DNA from: Nageia nagi
Taxonomy: Eukaryota > Pinophyta
Length of the DNA stretch: 64,000 bases
Reading direction: 5' to 3'
NCBI GenBank assembly: GCA_050084985.1
Contig: JBITNC010000001.1
Coordinates: 121,396,001 to 121,460,000, forward strand
Positions 33,909 through 46,450 of the stretch are shown here, in pieces; the stretch's first letter is position 1, and the number at the start of each line of letters is the position of its first letter. The notes beneath the pieces are model-generated. The model was not told the origin of the DNA. It saw only the letters and a program-made list of their open reading frames with translations, and made no database searches. The position numbers were made by a program, and so were the translations under genes.

Positions 33909-36097
33909 ATAATATTTAGGGTTTAGAGTAGGCTAATAATTTTTTTCCACCTCTTCCCTTGATAAATTTATTTTCACCTAACCCTAAAAATTATTGCATG
34001 TAAAAATAAAATTCTTCAATGAAAAATTTAAATTTAGGCATCTAGAATATTCCATTGTAATTTTAAAAAATAGTTAATTAATTTTCTAAGGCAATTATAA
34101 ATGCATAATAAATATTTTAGCACACAATTTTACCTATGAAGACTACCCATCCTATAAGGTAAATATTTTTAGTGTATACATAAACATCATACACATCATA
34201 GGGATCATGTATAATGCACAATAATTATGAGATGAAACTATATGATTTATGAAGGTCCCTGATGAATTGTCATGAATCAATGCCAATTATTTCTTCACTC
34301 TTACCAATCCATTCCTATAACAAACTCATATTTGGTTTCCTAGGGTCTCCAATTGACTCCCACACTGAGTCAACCTGTAACCTATGTCACAACAACCTCA
34401 AAGTCAGCATCAAAATGATATAAATATTGCATATAACCATTCATAAATAGTCATAACAAGTGTAATTAGGTAGGTTGTTACAAAATTAAATTGAAAATAA
34501 TATCTTCAAATGCTCATAACTTCCTTAAACAAGCTTGGATTCAAGTGATACCAAAACCAAAATTGATAATTTCAAAAAAAGGTATCCAAATATGCTATCA
34601 GAAGTCAAATTTTATTAACAAAAGTGTTAAAAAGAAATTATAATCTTTTGGATAATATTTTTGAACTAGTTAACAAGTAAAAATTGAGAAGAGCACGTAA
34701 TTAATAATCCAAATTAACCAAACAAGGCTTGTACAATCAATAATAAGGCCAAGAATGAACTATCCACATAATAGAAGTGGATACCACACCACATCAGTAT
34801 CAAAATTCAACACCAAGGAAGTGGCATGTTAGAGAGCAAGTTCAAAGAGGATTGTGAGATGTTCATTTGGGTGTGGCAGAGATCCACCAAACAGAGCTAT
34901 AAACTAGGTGATCCATAAGCTAGGTACCATGTGTGAGTTATGAGGTATGATAAGGATCTCATGTAGTGCCAAATAGTTATTCATATGAAGGCACACCTAC
35001 AAACACAATTAAGAAGGGAGAATTTTATTTTGAACAATGCTAGAGAATAGCAGGTCTATTATGTTAAAATTGTAGGAGCTAAAAACCCATTATGAGAAGA
35101 CTATGAAGTGACATGCAGGTGCATTATTATACCATGAGTGGTGGGAGGTTATTTGTAATGCCCATGGAGAGATGACATGCCTTATGATTCAACACATAGT
35201 GGTGATTTTGAAAGTCAATATCATTAAAATAACTCCTTCAATACTATGAGATTAGTAAAATGAAGGATGCCAAGTGGATCTCTTGAGTGTGGGAATAAAG
35301 TTGCAAAGTTAAATATTACCATAAGTTAGTGCAAATATTCCCTAGAGCACTCAAATATTGTAGATATGTGAGGTGCTTGAAAGATCATGAAGATCTGGAG
35401 ATGGGTTACCATTTTTGACAGAGGACCATATCAAATACCTTTACCAACATCCTCAAATCAATCAAAAAATGAATACGATTGTAGTGATGTGGTTAATCAT
35501 CATGAGTGCAACCGAGCTACATGATGTCACAAAGATGAGACCAAGTGAAGAAATATGCATGAGTGATGATCACGTAAGAACAAGGGGTGCACACATGAGC
35601 TAGAGAGTGAGTTGACCATGCAATGTAAAATCTCAATCCATTGAGAAAATTGATAAAAACTATTATGAACAAAAACATCCTATGAGAAATGATCAGAGGC
35701 CTTACAATCCATCATGAGGCTGAGGCAAATCAAATTTATTCTAAAGATCTTCTTGGAGAGACAAATGATGTTCTCTGAACCTAATGTAATCTAAAATAAA
35801 TTTTCTCAAATTCTCTTCAACTCTAGTACTATGAATATATTGCAAAACACAAACCAAGAGAGATGAGAAAAATCACACATAAATACTTGCATTAAACCTC
35901 ATAATATCATAAAGTACAATGTACAAATAAATGGGGATAACATAAAATGATAGCCATATGATCAAAAAAATATTAGCCATTGGAATAAAATAACCTAATT
36001 GAGATGATAGTTAAGCATAGCTATTAGTGAACTTAAGATAATGCTAACCTAGACACCTAACTAAGTAAAAAAGCAAATAATACTCTAACAAAAATAT
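33909..36097. other. Insert X, right part without recognised genes
   Basis: No protein homology. The frame at 35415-35603 (62 codons) is unassigned. The right edge reads ACTCTAACA before the duplicated nine bases. Confidence 0.4.
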
Positions 36098-36450
36098 ATG
36101 AAGGAATCCCATGATTTTTAGCTGGTGACTTTAATAACCCTCCCTATCCATCATAAAACATTGGAGGAGGAGATAGATTCTTTAGTACTATGAAAGATTT
36201 TGAGGCTTTCCTAAATTGTAACAACCTTATGGATGTGGAGTTAGAAGAAAGATTTACTGACTATAGATATTGTGAGATCAAAATATTTAGATTTAGCTTG
36301 ATTGGTTATTCATTTCTCAAGACTATTTATCTACATTTAGAGATTCAAATCTTATTTCCTATACAAAGATTGATTATGATCATAATTTGCTTATCTAGGA
36401 AGTCCTAGAGGGAGCGAAAACATTCAATGCCTCATTATATTTTGAGATAG
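36098..36450 (+). pseudogene. LINE L ORF2 endonuclease, second part
   Basis: After insert X the frame reads IP-FLAGDFNNP with GDFN, the catalytic motif of LINE endonucleases, then GGGDRF, DFEAFLNCNNLMDVEL and RFTDYRYC, matching the family order (GDFN, GG, F--F----L-D, FTW). The Trp of FTW reads Asp. A stop in the first segment comes from TGG becoming TGA. It continues the part ending at 27871. Confidence 0.82.
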
Positions 36451-36699
36451 TGTGGCTGACTCATTATGGTATGAAAAACAATATTTAGGTTTGATGGAGC
36501 AAATGTTTCTCAAGGAGTATCTTAACCTAAATTTCAAAATAGCTTCATTTTATTAAGGAAAATTTAAAAGTTTGAAATAGAGAGACCTTTAGCCTTATTC
36601 CTATTAAGAAAATTAATTTGAGAGAACAACTTTGGAACCTAGAATATTAAGCTCGATCTATGGTTTTCTTATAGGAGCTTAGGTAGAAAGAGTAGGATC

Positions 36700-38340
36700 T
36701 ACTTTGCTAATAGCATAAGACTCTCACCCATGAGGAAATGCTTTGGAAAAAGAAATCAATAATTTCTTGGTTGAAGAAAGGAGATAGGAATAGGAAACTC
36801 TTATAAATATCTACTTTAATATATCATAGCCATAACAAAATTATGGATATTATTAAGATAGATAGTTCTTCCACCTTAGATTAAGGAAGTATTAGGGAGG
36901 AAGGTGTGGCTTTTTTCTCTAAGCTTCTTGGGAAGGAAATACCCTTTTCCCAAAGTATAGAAGATAAGCTCTTACACAATATTCCTTCCTTGATGACTAA
37001 TAATCTTAAAACTTTCCTTACTAGTACCTTCTTAGAGGAGGAAATTCGAAAAGTAATTTTTGATCTAGGGTGTTTTAAAGTGGTAGGACCTAATGATTTT
37101 CTAGGGTTCTTCTTCCAACACTTTTGGCATATCTTGAAGAAAGAGATTATCGTTGTTATCAAAGAGTTCCAAATTTAGAAGGCCTTGCAAAAAAAATTCC
37201 AACTCTACCTTCATTTCCCTTATCCCTAAGGTGTTATAAGAAAATTCATTCAGTAAATTCAAACCCATCAACCTTTGCAATTTTTTTTATAAGATTATTT
37301 TTAAGATTTTGGAGAATATATTAAAGGTTGTTATGTCCTTTATCATTGGACCTAATTAGGGGTTTTTATTCAAGGGAAAAAAAATTCTTGATGGTATTAT
37401 CATAATCCATGAGGTATCCCATTAAATTGAAAAATCAAGATAAGAAGGTATGATGTTGAAGCTTGATGTAAGCAAAGCCTATGAAAGGGTTAGTTGGACC
37501 TTTTTGCTAAAGGTAATGGAGAAATTTGGGTTTAAAGAGGATTGGATAGAAATAGTTAAAGAATGTATCTCTTTGAACTCCTTCTTAGTTTTAATTAATG
37601 GGGTAGCAATTGGCTATTTCTCAAGCAAGATATATCTTAGGCAAGGAGATCCCCTATCATCCTTCCTTTTTATTATTGTAGCAGAGGCTCTAGGAAGGAG
37701 TTTTATGATAGCTACTTGTCAAAGTAACGTTGAAAGAATTAAACTAGCTTCATCTCTCTAACATGTATCCTTCCAATAATTTATGGGTGATACTTTGGTT
37801 GCAATGAGATCTTTAGTTCTTAAGAGAAATAAATTACAAAAATTTTGGTACTATATGAGGAGGTTGCTAGAAAAAATCAACTTTAATAAGAGAAATATTT
37901 ATTTCATGAATAACCATCTTTCACTCTAACAAAAGATTGTCAAAAAAAATTATTATCAAATAGTAGATCTCCTTGCAACATATTTAGGAATTCTCAAAAA
38001 AACTTTCAAGTTGGAAAGGGATGGTGTTGATTTAGGAAAGGAAAGCTCAATTTTTAAATTTAGTTCTTCAAAGCCTTCCTATGTATTTTATGTCAGGTTT
38101 TAAGATGCAAACTTGGTGAGGGAGACACTAGTTGAAATTTGGAGGAACTTATAAATGGGCATAGAGGAAAGAAAAAGAATGGCCTTGTTAGATTGGAATA
38201 AAGTGTGTAAGCATAAGAAGTTTGGAGGCATTAGTATTTGCAACCTTCCAAAAATGAATCAAACCTTAATGGAAAAAATGGGATGGAAAATAACACAAAA
38301 TCAATGCTCTATTTGGGTGAAGATTACCCATGCTAAGTAA
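36700..38340 (+). pseudogene. LINE L ORF2 reverse transcriptase
   Basis: The best-preserved frame, 37450-37761, reads MMLKLDVSKAYERVSWTFLL (palm motif A), KECIS--SFLVLINGVAIGY, then LRQGDPLSSFLF (motif B), then AEALGRSF. The catalytic FADD motif (motif C) follows near 37780 as FMGDT, so its first Asp is lost. The upstream fingers region lies at 36850-37440 and the thumb and connection region up to 38340 (SICNLPKMNQTL, then GWKI). Several frameshifts and stops. The enzyme primes cDNA synthesis at nicked target DNA. Confidence 0.85.
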
Positions 38341-38779
38341 CGTTAGAATGATTCCTTTTTGGAGAAGTAAATTTTGAGATTGGCTCCACCTTTTGGAACC
38401 ACCTGCTATCTACAAAAGATTTCTTCAAGAAAAATAGATGTTAGATTATTAGGTATAAGAGTAATTTAGGTTTTGAGAAGATATTTGGTTTGTGGATAAA
38501 CCATTGAGGAAGCATCACATCTTTGGCCTTTTAACAAGAATTTTTATCCTAAGGTATGGGGAAAGGGCAGAGAATTACATCAAGCAAGATGATAGAAAAA
38601 GAAAATGAAAATTGATCAATGCAGAAGGGATGGATGAGAACCTCTAAAAAAATGTATAAACTTAACTAATTACTAAAGACTTATTGAAATTCAATATGGA
38701 TGAAGATAACTTCATTTGTATCGATCATAAGCAGGAAGATTACTTGGTTAAATCAGGATTCCTAATATGGATGATCAAG

Positions 38780-39200
38780 GAATTTAGTGGGAATTGACTA
38801 AATGTGTTTGGGTCAAGGAGCTTATCTCAAATATTACTTTCTTTATGTGGGTAGTTATCTAGAACTCAATCATCAAAACTGATAATCTCAAAAAAGGAGA
38901 ATCATTTTCCTAAATTGATGTGTTATATGCAAGAGAATTGAAGAGATGGTGGATCACCTTCTAGTTCATTATATATTTACTTGGGAAGTTTTTAATCATT
39001 TTCTAGAACTTTTTTAGGTGAATTATGTTATATCTCAAAAGCTTTGGGACCTTTTTCTGTAATAGGAAATTCCATTCAAAAGCAAACATATTAAAAAATT
39101 ATGGGATATCAGACTACCCCATTTTATGTGTGGAATATGGAAGGAACAAAATAACATGATCTTTAAGGAGGTTTGTAAATTAGAGAAGGATGCAAAAAGT
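38780..39200 (+). pseudogene. LINE L ORF2 C-terminal zinc region
   Basis: The phase near 38880-39180 reads KTDNLKKG, then CVICKRIEEMVDHLL, then FTWEVFNHFLELF, and later GIWKEQNNMIF. This follows the CxxC--EE--HL---C zinc region after plant LINE reverse transcriptases (the final Cys reads Tyr). The stretch 38340-38780 upstream should be the connecting region but is too decayed to describe. Confidence 0.75.
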
Positions 39201-39279
39201 AATTAGAATTGGAGTTTTAAGCCCATGAATGGACCCTCCAAAATCCTTCCCAAGAGTAGAATTCAAATGGACTCCACTA

Positions 39280-39720
39280 CTTATTTGGTGGCTTAAACTA
39301 AACTTTGATGGCTCCTCCAAGGGAAATATTAGATTATCAGGAGTAGGGGGTATATTTTAGGATCATTGAGGTAATTTGATCTTGGTGATAGTTGAACCCT
39401 TGGTTTGTAATACTAGCCACTTCATAAAGGTGAGAGAATCTTTCTCTAGCTTCTCTTTGTTAGATTATATAGGGTGCAAAAAGTTGATGATTGAAGGGGA
39501 TTCTCTTAATATTATTAATGTATTAAAGCAAGTATTCTCAATGAGCTGGAATATCTCTCACATATTAGAGGAAGTGGAACTTTTGGTGAATGGCATAGAA
39601 GAGGAAATTATTCAACATAAATTTAGAGAAGCTAATATGGTGATAGATAGAATTGGATATGAACTAGGAAGACTACCTCATCTTAGAATTTGGAAGGAGG
39701 ATTTCTTGGAGGCTTTTTAA
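39280..39720 (+). pseudogene. LINE L RNase H domain
   Basis: Begins LNFDGSSKGN (first catalytic Asp in FDG), then after stops IEGDSLNIINVLKQ (Asp in GDS) and HKFREANMVIDRIGYELG (His/Arg/Asn pattern of the last motif). The frame 39376-39720 is open for 114 codons to TAA. In place of the conserved Glu motif (A-E---L) the sequence is altered. RNase H would remove the RNA strand after cDNA synthesis; many plant LINEs carry it. Confidence 0.85.
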
Positions 39721-40934
39721 TCTTTGGAACATAAGGATGAATCTTATTTTCAATGAAAAAAGTTCCCTTATCTAGAAGCTCCAGGTGAAGATCATACAAT
39801 AAGTAAGTAGGTTGATTACAAGAATTAGAAAGGGAAGGTTTCTAAATTTTAATTAAAAACCCCATGAAGGTATCTAGGGGGGATTATAACTTAGATGGCA
39901 CCACCAAGATTTTGGGATATTTAAAGGGATAAGAAGTGACATGATGATGGGTTATGAGGAAGTAGGGATCACCTTAATCTTGGCATTGTTGGATGAGATG
40001 AAGGGGTAGAAGTTAGATATGAGAAGGAGCAGGAGGGATCCTAGGTGGAAGGGTGGTGGTTTAATGATATAAGAAATAATCATGACATATAGTTAGAGCT
40101 TAAGGGTCAAATTTGATGTGATAGATCACTCTCATGAAATGATGATTAATGAGATATTCATGCCATTATGGATGATTGGAGGCCCACTTTGGGAGGAAGA
40201 GGGATATGTGGAAGTTATCCCTTGGGAAAAACTACTTTTGATGGTATATTTTCAACATGCGGGCATAGATTCTCATATTACTAATAGGAGATCAATGTCC
40301 TATCCTATCTATTAAGTAAACTCCACCACTATTTCTATTAATGTGGGCTTATTTGATGGTAGGTGTAAGGTTCTCAATCAATGGTGGTGTGAGTTAGAAA
40401 TTATGGATCTTAAGAGAAAGAGTGGGGGAATTTTAGAACCAAGGTTTGAGCCCACAAAGTTTTTTTGTCTTAAAGGAGGTGAAAGGAATTCTAGAAAATA
40501 GTGGTATATTATAGTATCTATTATAGTTTGACAGCCATGATGTTGAGCTCTCAAGGAAATTTATAAGGAGTTGGAATAATCTCCTTTAAAGTTAATCAAG
40601 TGTTGGCTAAGGTAACAAAAATTTCAATGGAGGTGGAAACTATGAGGCACAACACCCATTATCTTAAGCTAGAGCTCCTAAAGTTATGTAAAGGGGAATT
40701 TGACCTCCCAAGGGAAAAAAATATATTTTTATATCCATTCTTCTAGAATATTAGCGGATTTCTTCCTAGTCATTATGCAATACTTTACCATGATACCTTA
40801 TATAGTGTGGTGTGCATTTTCCAGTTTAGTTTTCTTAACCACCTTCATGGGCTCAAGATGAATATTCTAATATTTTTGTTTACAAATCATGGGCTTATGA
40901 ATATATCTTGAATTTTAAAATCCATAATATGAGT
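39721..40934 (+). pseudogene. LINE L post-RNase H extension, part 1 (unknown)
   Basis: After the RNase H stop the sequence keeps a coding look for at least 800 bp: MGYEEVGITLILALLDEMKG, then RRDPRWKGGG, and frame 40118-40315 with MIDHSHEMMINEIFMP, GGPLWEEEGYVEVIPWEKLL and VYFQHAGIDSHITNRRSM. Further text such as VGLFDGRCKVLNQWWCELEI lies downstream in the same phase after a stop. I recognise no known domain. Its continuation after element E is at 49382. It may be a third ORF or a fused C-terminal domain. Confidence 0.5.
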
Positions 40935-41575
40935 TGTAGACACCTAAAAATGAATTATTATTTATTAAAAATTCATTTTATAGTATCAAGATATTTATTG
41001 TAAAAAGGGATTAAAATAATACCCAATGTAATGTAATCATTGTAATGGACCATTGTACAATGTGAGAAGGGGTAAAATGTCTAAAAGAATCCTCAAATGA
41101 TGTAATGTGCAATGATCCCAAGAATCAAAGAATACAAGGATGTTGCTATATAAATACATTAAAGGCAATACAAAAGGTATCATGCAAGTGCATCAAACAT
41201 CCTAGAGAGACTACAACAAATGCAATATTACTCAATCCTACCAACAATAGTATTTTGTAACACCACCTATGCATAGATATGTTAAATCCTTTGTTTCGCT
41301 CTTACATATTTTTATTCCATTCATAATTCTATGTATTCCACAAAGTCAACAGCGTAGTAGTTATGGATCATTGGCAATGTGTGTATGGATGAATACATGT
41401 TCATGTTTGATGAATGGATTTGTTTATGTAACATTTATGCGATTGCAATGAAGGTACATTGATTATCATTGGTCATTATTTCCATATTTCTAATATATGC
41501 TTCAATAAAATATTATTGAAAAATAGTGTATCAATTATATCATTTATGCATTATTTTAGGTTACATTTTGGTAAA
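40935..41575 (+). repeat. Element E 5' LTR
   Basis: Starts TGTAGACACCTAAAAATG and ends GGTTACA; aligns with 48753-49381 along its length. TATATAAATA at 41147-41156 is a likely TATA box, matched at 48967 in the other LTR; AATAAA near 41505 may be a polyadenylation signal. Confidence 0.9.
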
Positions 41576-41759
41576 CCCATCTGTTCAAGTTATCTTGCCC
41601 TCCTAGTGAGATCTTACGAGAATTATGTAACATATCTACACCATTAGTGGCATTTATAATTGTTCCTAGGGCATTAGTGGTGTAAAAATGGAAGATATGG
41701 ATAAATTTTGAAAGAGCTAACTAAGAAATATGATGGATTAAAATAAAAACTTGATTCAC
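41576..41759 (+). other. Element E leader
   Basis: Follows the 5' LTR. TTTTGGTAAACCC at 41576 is where a primer site should be, but I cannot match it to a tRNA with confidence. Confidence 0.4.
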
Positions 41760-42760
41760 TTAGTGGTTCTAATAGCTAGTTAGATCTGATCCCACCATCA
41801 GAGATCGAACAATGTATGCTACATCAAAGCAAAGTACAGATGAATATGATGGTATCTTCATATTACCCTTTTTTAAGGAGATACATAATTTTTCCCTACC
41901 ACTCGAGCACAAGGCCCCCAAGTTCAAGATTGTTTAGTGAAGAACAAGACCCAAAACAAAATCTTATCTACTTTCAAGAGTGCTTATTGAACTAGGGTCA
42001 GAGAGAAGTTGATGGAAAAATTCTTTCCAAGGAGTTTGAAAGATTATGCTAGTTAATGGTTTTACAATCTACCTAGTGGTTTAATTGATTCCTTCAAGTC
42101 ATTGGTTAAGGTATTCATGAGCCAATATAAGCATAATGTCAAAGAATAAAGCATTATTACAGAATTATGTGTAATGAGGTAAGGGGGTAATGAAACCCTA
42201 GAAAAGTACATTCCATCATTCAAAAAGGTATGGCATTCAATTCAAATAAATTAGATGAGAATGAGATTTGTGCTATTTTTTAGAGATTCCATTGTACCTA
42301 TTCTTAATTGTATGCTCCTAGAAATAAAAATTTTAGTTTTGAGTATTAGTTCAAGAATTGTTGCAAAAGAGAAAGTATTACTTTCATTGGGTGAACTCAA
42401 TATGCACCTAATCCTTTTAATAAAGACAATAGAAGAACATATGCCAAGAAATAAGAGAAAAATGTACATATTACTACTAAACCTGCTTCTCTTCCAAAAT
42501 TGCAAAGATCGACCACTACAAAAGATTTCATATACACATTCCTAATTTAGCCAAGGTTTATTATGAGGGATCTCATCAAAAAAGGATTATTATAGTCTCT
42601 AGAAAGATCTGCATAGGATGATAACATTCCCATGGGAAGATCCTATGCTTATTGCACATATCACCAAAGAAAGGGACATGCTACAAATTTTTGTAAGTTA
42701 TTAGAGGTGGCTATATTAGATCTTATCACTCAAGGAAAGGAAAATATTAGATTGATGAAA
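41760..42760 (+). pseudogene. Element E gag
   Basis: The phase near 42010-42240 reads FFPRSLKDYAS-WFYNLPSG, then SIITELCVMR and ETLEKYIPSFKKVW, the Gypsy gag pattern (L---A--WF--L, Q---E-L--Y---F). At 42653-42694 CTYHQRKGHATNFC forms the CxxH---GH-T--C knuckle found in Tat gag proteins, followed by L-DLI-QGK. Stops and frameshifts are frequent. Gag would form the particle and package RNA. Confidence 0.82.
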
Positions 42761-43119
42761 ATGCTTCAAATTCAAGCCATATAGTTAATATTATTATAGT
42801 TGATAAGGATATGTGTGTTGGGTTATGAAGTGAATATCCATGCCATGTTTCTAATTCGGTTACTATGGAATAAGTAAGTATCCCACTTGATCCAAAGATA
42901 TATAGTATGATTAAATAGTTAAAGAATACACTTGCAAAAATTAGCTTGTATGATCTCATTTCTACATCTACAACATATAGAGAGATCATATATGCTTTAT
43001 TTAAAAAGTAAACTATCCCTACTAATATGTAAGCCACCATGTTTTCTAAGAATCTTAGGGCTATCTAAGAATGTGATGTTATCTCCTTCTATAAATCTAA
43101 AAAACTAAATAAGCAAATA

Positions 43120-43962
43120 TTGGAGGAATGTTTAGCTTTTTATATTACACCTTTGATTGATGGATGGGAAATTAAAATAGCAATGGTATATAATGGGTCA
43201 GCTATAAATGTATGTTCCCATCATTTTTTGACTCAATTACAAGAAAATGATGTAGAGATCCCTCTATTAGAAGAAGCTACATTTAGGATTAGAGCTTATT
43301 ATAGTTCATATAAAAAATTAGTGGGGACATATACAATCATGATAACTATAGGAGTAAGAATAGTAGTAGCTACATTCTAGGTGGTTGATTCAAAATTATT
43401 CTATAATCTACTTTTGGGGAGACCTTGGCTTCATGATAGGGATGCAAACCCTTCTACTCTGCATGGATGATTGAAATTTGAATTTCAAGGTGAGGTGCAT
43501 ATAGTATTGGGAGATCTTGAGCCCTATGCCATATGTAATGCAATAGATTTTGATGGACTTATAATTACAACCCCAAGATATGAAATTGAGCCCTTGGAAT
43601 ATGCCAAATCAAGGGAAAATATAAAAAAGCATTATCAAATTATGGAGATAGGGATGGGATCATACAGAATTGAAGGAGTAGATTTGTTTACATCCATCAA
43701 CTACTTGGGACTACCCAAAATTCTTTCTGTTGAAGGCTTTCAATGGCATGTGATCTTACCTAAAGGCCACCAGCAGTGTGGAAATAACAAATATGGAGAA
43801 TTTTCTTATTCTATTACATCTATCATGCCCACTCAAGCTCCTCCAATGCAAGAACCATTGTCTTCTAAAATGGGTAAACTCTTTCCATCTCCTTTTGTTC
43901 ATAAATACATGGTACAAAATTGCAAGTATAAAGGGGGAATCTTAGGTAGAAATGAACAATGA
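43120..43962 (+). pseudogene. Element E protease region and downstream spacer
   Basis: The frame 43120-43380 contains YNGSAINVCSHHFLTQL, aligning with the DGGSAINV active site of Tat proteases, but Asp reads Asn and one Gly is missing. After one TAG it continues VVDSKLFYNLLLGRPWLHD and PSTLHG, the conserved flap and C-terminal motifs. The next frame, 43471-43962 (163 codons), is the longest uninterrupted reading frame in the window; it starts in the LKFEFQGE segment and ends with YKGGILGRNEQ, the start of a G-patch-like motif. The protease would cleave the polyprotein. Confidence 0.85.
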
Positions 43963-44265
43963 ATGCCTTTTTTTCCTAATAATTCTAAAGCTCAAAATAC
44001 CAAAATAGGATTGGATAGTGATGGAAGTGTAAAAAAAAGGTGGGTACCAATTAAGTTTATTAAAGAGTGTAATTTGATTGAATTGTCTAATGATATTAAT
44101 AAATATCTATGGATTGATGATACTCTTCCACTAGAATTTGATTATTTTACTAATGATAATGATATTCTTGAATACTTGCGGGCACATTCAAAATTGCCCA
44201 AATATAATAGAATAGAAATGCAAGCTATGTCATCAATGAATATGCATATTTTGGTCATGAGATAA
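43963..44265 (+). pseudogene. Element E spacer between protease and reverse transcriptase
   Basis: Open frame of 100 codons beginning with a continuation of the G-patch-like stretch (GLDSDGS), then acidic text (WIDDTLPLEFDYFTNDNDIL). This linker is typical of the position but has no enzymatic motif. Confidence 0.6.
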
Positions 44266-44589
44266 ATTTTAATGAAGTTTTTTAGGTTTAGCCAATACAT
44301 AGTGATGATAATGATATACAAGGATTAGAGGAGTTGCCTTTTCTATTACAAAACAAAGAGGAGCTTACATTTCTAGTAGAGGAGTTAGTGAACATCAATA
44401 TTGGAACAACAAATAAGGAAAAACTCATACAAATTGGGCAATTATACCTGCCTTGTAGCAAGAAAGGTACATGAATAAGTTTATTGAACATCATAAAAAT
44501 TTTGCTTGGTCTTACACTAATATGCTTAGTTTAGATCCTTACTTTGTTATACATAATTTGCCATTAAAAAGGGATGTTAAATTAATCAA

Positions 44590-45300
44590 GAAAAAGCCAT
44601 GAAAAATGCTATCCCTCCAAAGCATTGTTAGTCAAGAAAGAAATAGGAAAATATTTGAATGTTGAATTTATTAAGCCCATGATTATCCTAAGTGGATGGC
44701 TAACATTGTCCTTGTTTCCAAACCAACTGGTGAAATTTGAGTATGTATTGATTTTAGAGATATCAATAATGCATGTCCTAAGGATGATTTTCCATTACCA
44801 AATATTGATATGATTATGGATAGTATAGCTGGTCATGATACATTATCTTTTATGGATGGATTTTCTAGTTACAATCAAATATTGATCAAGCTAGTTGACC
44901 AACATAAAATAGCTTTTACTACTCCATGGGGTAATGTTTTTGGAAGGTTATGCCTTTTTGACTCAAAAATGTAGGGCTACTTATCAAAGAGATATGGTCA
45001 CCATTTTTCATGAGCATATTCATAAAATGGTTGAGGTGTATGTTGATGACATCTTGGTTAAATCAAAGTAAGGCCAAGATAATTAAGAAGTGCTTGAGAA
45101 GGTTTCAATATTTTGAAAAGGTACAAACTTAGAATCAAACCTCAAAAGTGTGCATTTGGAGTTATTTCAAGAAAATTGTTAGGATTTATGGTTTATAAAA
45201 GAGGAATAGAGGTAGATTTTAAAAAAGTGAAAGCAATAATTAGTATGACTCCACCAAAAAATTTGAAATAATTAAGAAGTTTCCCAAGGAAAAATTACTT
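44590..45300 (+). pseudogene. Element E reverse transcriptase
   Basis: Phases read LVKKEIGKYL, PTGEI-VCIDFRDINNACPK, DDFPLPNIDMIMDSIAGHD and LSFMDGFSSYNQI (motif A with Asp), then VEVYVDDILVKSK. The catalytic YVDD at 45039-45050 is intact. At least three frameshifts and several stops interrupt the domain; the piece between motif A and YVDD is shortened around 44950-45020. It would copy element RNA into cDNA. Confidence 0.87.
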
Positions 45301-45369
45301 TAGTTGGGAGGTTTATTTCATAGCTTGGAGATAAATGTAGGCCATTTACTCATCTATTAAAGAAGGATG

Positions 45370-45740
45370 TCAAGTTTGTATGGGATGATAAATGTCAAAA
45401 ACCTTTTGAGGACATTAAACAATACTTGTTAAACCCACCAATCCTAGTTCCCATGAACTTTTCCAATCCTTCTTATTTGTATATCTCAAGTATAATGTAT
45501 GCATTAGGGGAAATGCTTTATCAAAAAGATACAGAGAATAAAGAGAGGACTATCTATTATCTCAATAAGACATTGATAGATTATGAAACAAGATATACCT
45601 TGATGGAAAAGCTCTGCTATGATATGGTATTTGCTACTAAAAAATTAAGGCATTACATGTTATATTGTACTACATTTGTTGTTAGTCCTATTAATCCATT
45701 GAAATATCTTGTGGCTAAATAGAATTTATCAATAAGAGTA
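45370..45740 (+). pseudogene. Element E first RNase H
   Basis: Open frame 45426-45722 reads LNPPILVPM, SYLYISSIMYALGEMLYQKD, RTIYYLNKTLIDYETRYTLM with EKLCYDMVFATKKLRHYM and NPLKYLVAK, the standard RNase H/tether arrangement of Gypsy elements. The usual first Asp (TDAS) position is replaced by Ser here, as in other Tat elements where this domain is degenerate. Confidence 0.83.
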
Positions 45741-45959
45741 GCAAAATGGTTGATGTTATTATAGGAATTTGATATTAATGTGGTAAAGAATAAGTCAACT
45801 AAAGGGTAGGCAATTGCATATTTGATAGTTGAATTCCCTCATAACAAAGAATTAGTGGTGCACAAAGAATTTCTAGATGAATATCAGGATGATACACAAC
45901 AATAGTAGCATGAAGTTCTAATAGAAGGCTACCAATGCATGATTTTGATGAAATCTCCA

Positions 45960-46450
45960 TAATTAATGAGTACATATGCCTCATGGAAGATGAGCCTATT
46001 GTTTGGGTGTTACACTTTGATGGTTAAAAACTTTATTATGGAGTAGGGGTAGGTATTATATTAGTATCTCCTACAAATGAGGTAATCCCTATGGCTTACA
46101 AACTTGGTTTTGAGTGTACAAATAATATGCCTAAATATGAGGCACTGATATTACATTAAAAATTAAGGATATATAGATATATGGGGCTTCATAGCTTATC
46201 ATTAACCAAGTATAGAATATTATTGATACAAAATATGAAAATTTAAGGCCTTATAAATTGGTGGTTAATTTATTTATTGGATTAGTTTGATAGATATACT
46301 ATTTAGAATATCCCAAGGCTAATAACAGGTATACATATGCCATGGAAAGTGGAGCTTCTCTTACATCGATTGAGATTGAGGATGAGGAGACTATTTTGAT
46401 AATATGTAAGTTAAGCTCTCCTTATTACATTGAGGATATGCATGAAATTC
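45960..46450 (+). pseudogene. Element E second RNase H (archaeal-type)
   Basis: Contains VWVLHFDG (catalytic Asp in FDG), YYGVGVGIILVSPTNEVIPM, and FECTNNMPKYEALI, matching F-CTNN-AEYEA with the Ala-Glu read as Pro-Lys (the catalytic Glu lost). This extra RNase H follows the first one and places the element in the Tat lineage. Confidence 0.82.

Larger units (their letters stand above)
27872..36097. mobile_element. Insert X: 8.2-kb unclassified insertion in the LINE endonuclease
   Basis: LINE endonuclease homology stops at about 27871 and continues at 36098. The nine bases ATGAAGGAA occur at both edges (27863-27871 and 36098-36106), as expected of a target duplication. The edges show no clear LTR pair or terminal inverted repeat. 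The left 1.3 kb is a minus-strand coding relic with an acidic repeat, the middle holds a CpG-bearing island (32480-33070), the rest is featureless. A nine-base duplication would suit a Mutator-like element, but without inverted ends this is only one option; a decayed minus-strand LTR element with TGTTAG at its right edge is another. Confidence 0.6.

Noticed and set aside
27872-36097. Calling insert X a Mutator-like element outright
   Set aside because: The 9-bp direct repeat fits, but there are no inverted terminal repeats and no transposase, so the class stays open.
36881-37162. Minus-strand frame of 93 codons
   Set aside because: It overlaps the plus-strand reverse-transcriptase fingers region of LINE L and has no homology of its own.
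42251-42505. Minus-strand frame of 84 codons
   Set aside because: It is antisense to the gag relic of element E, which has family homology on the plus strand.
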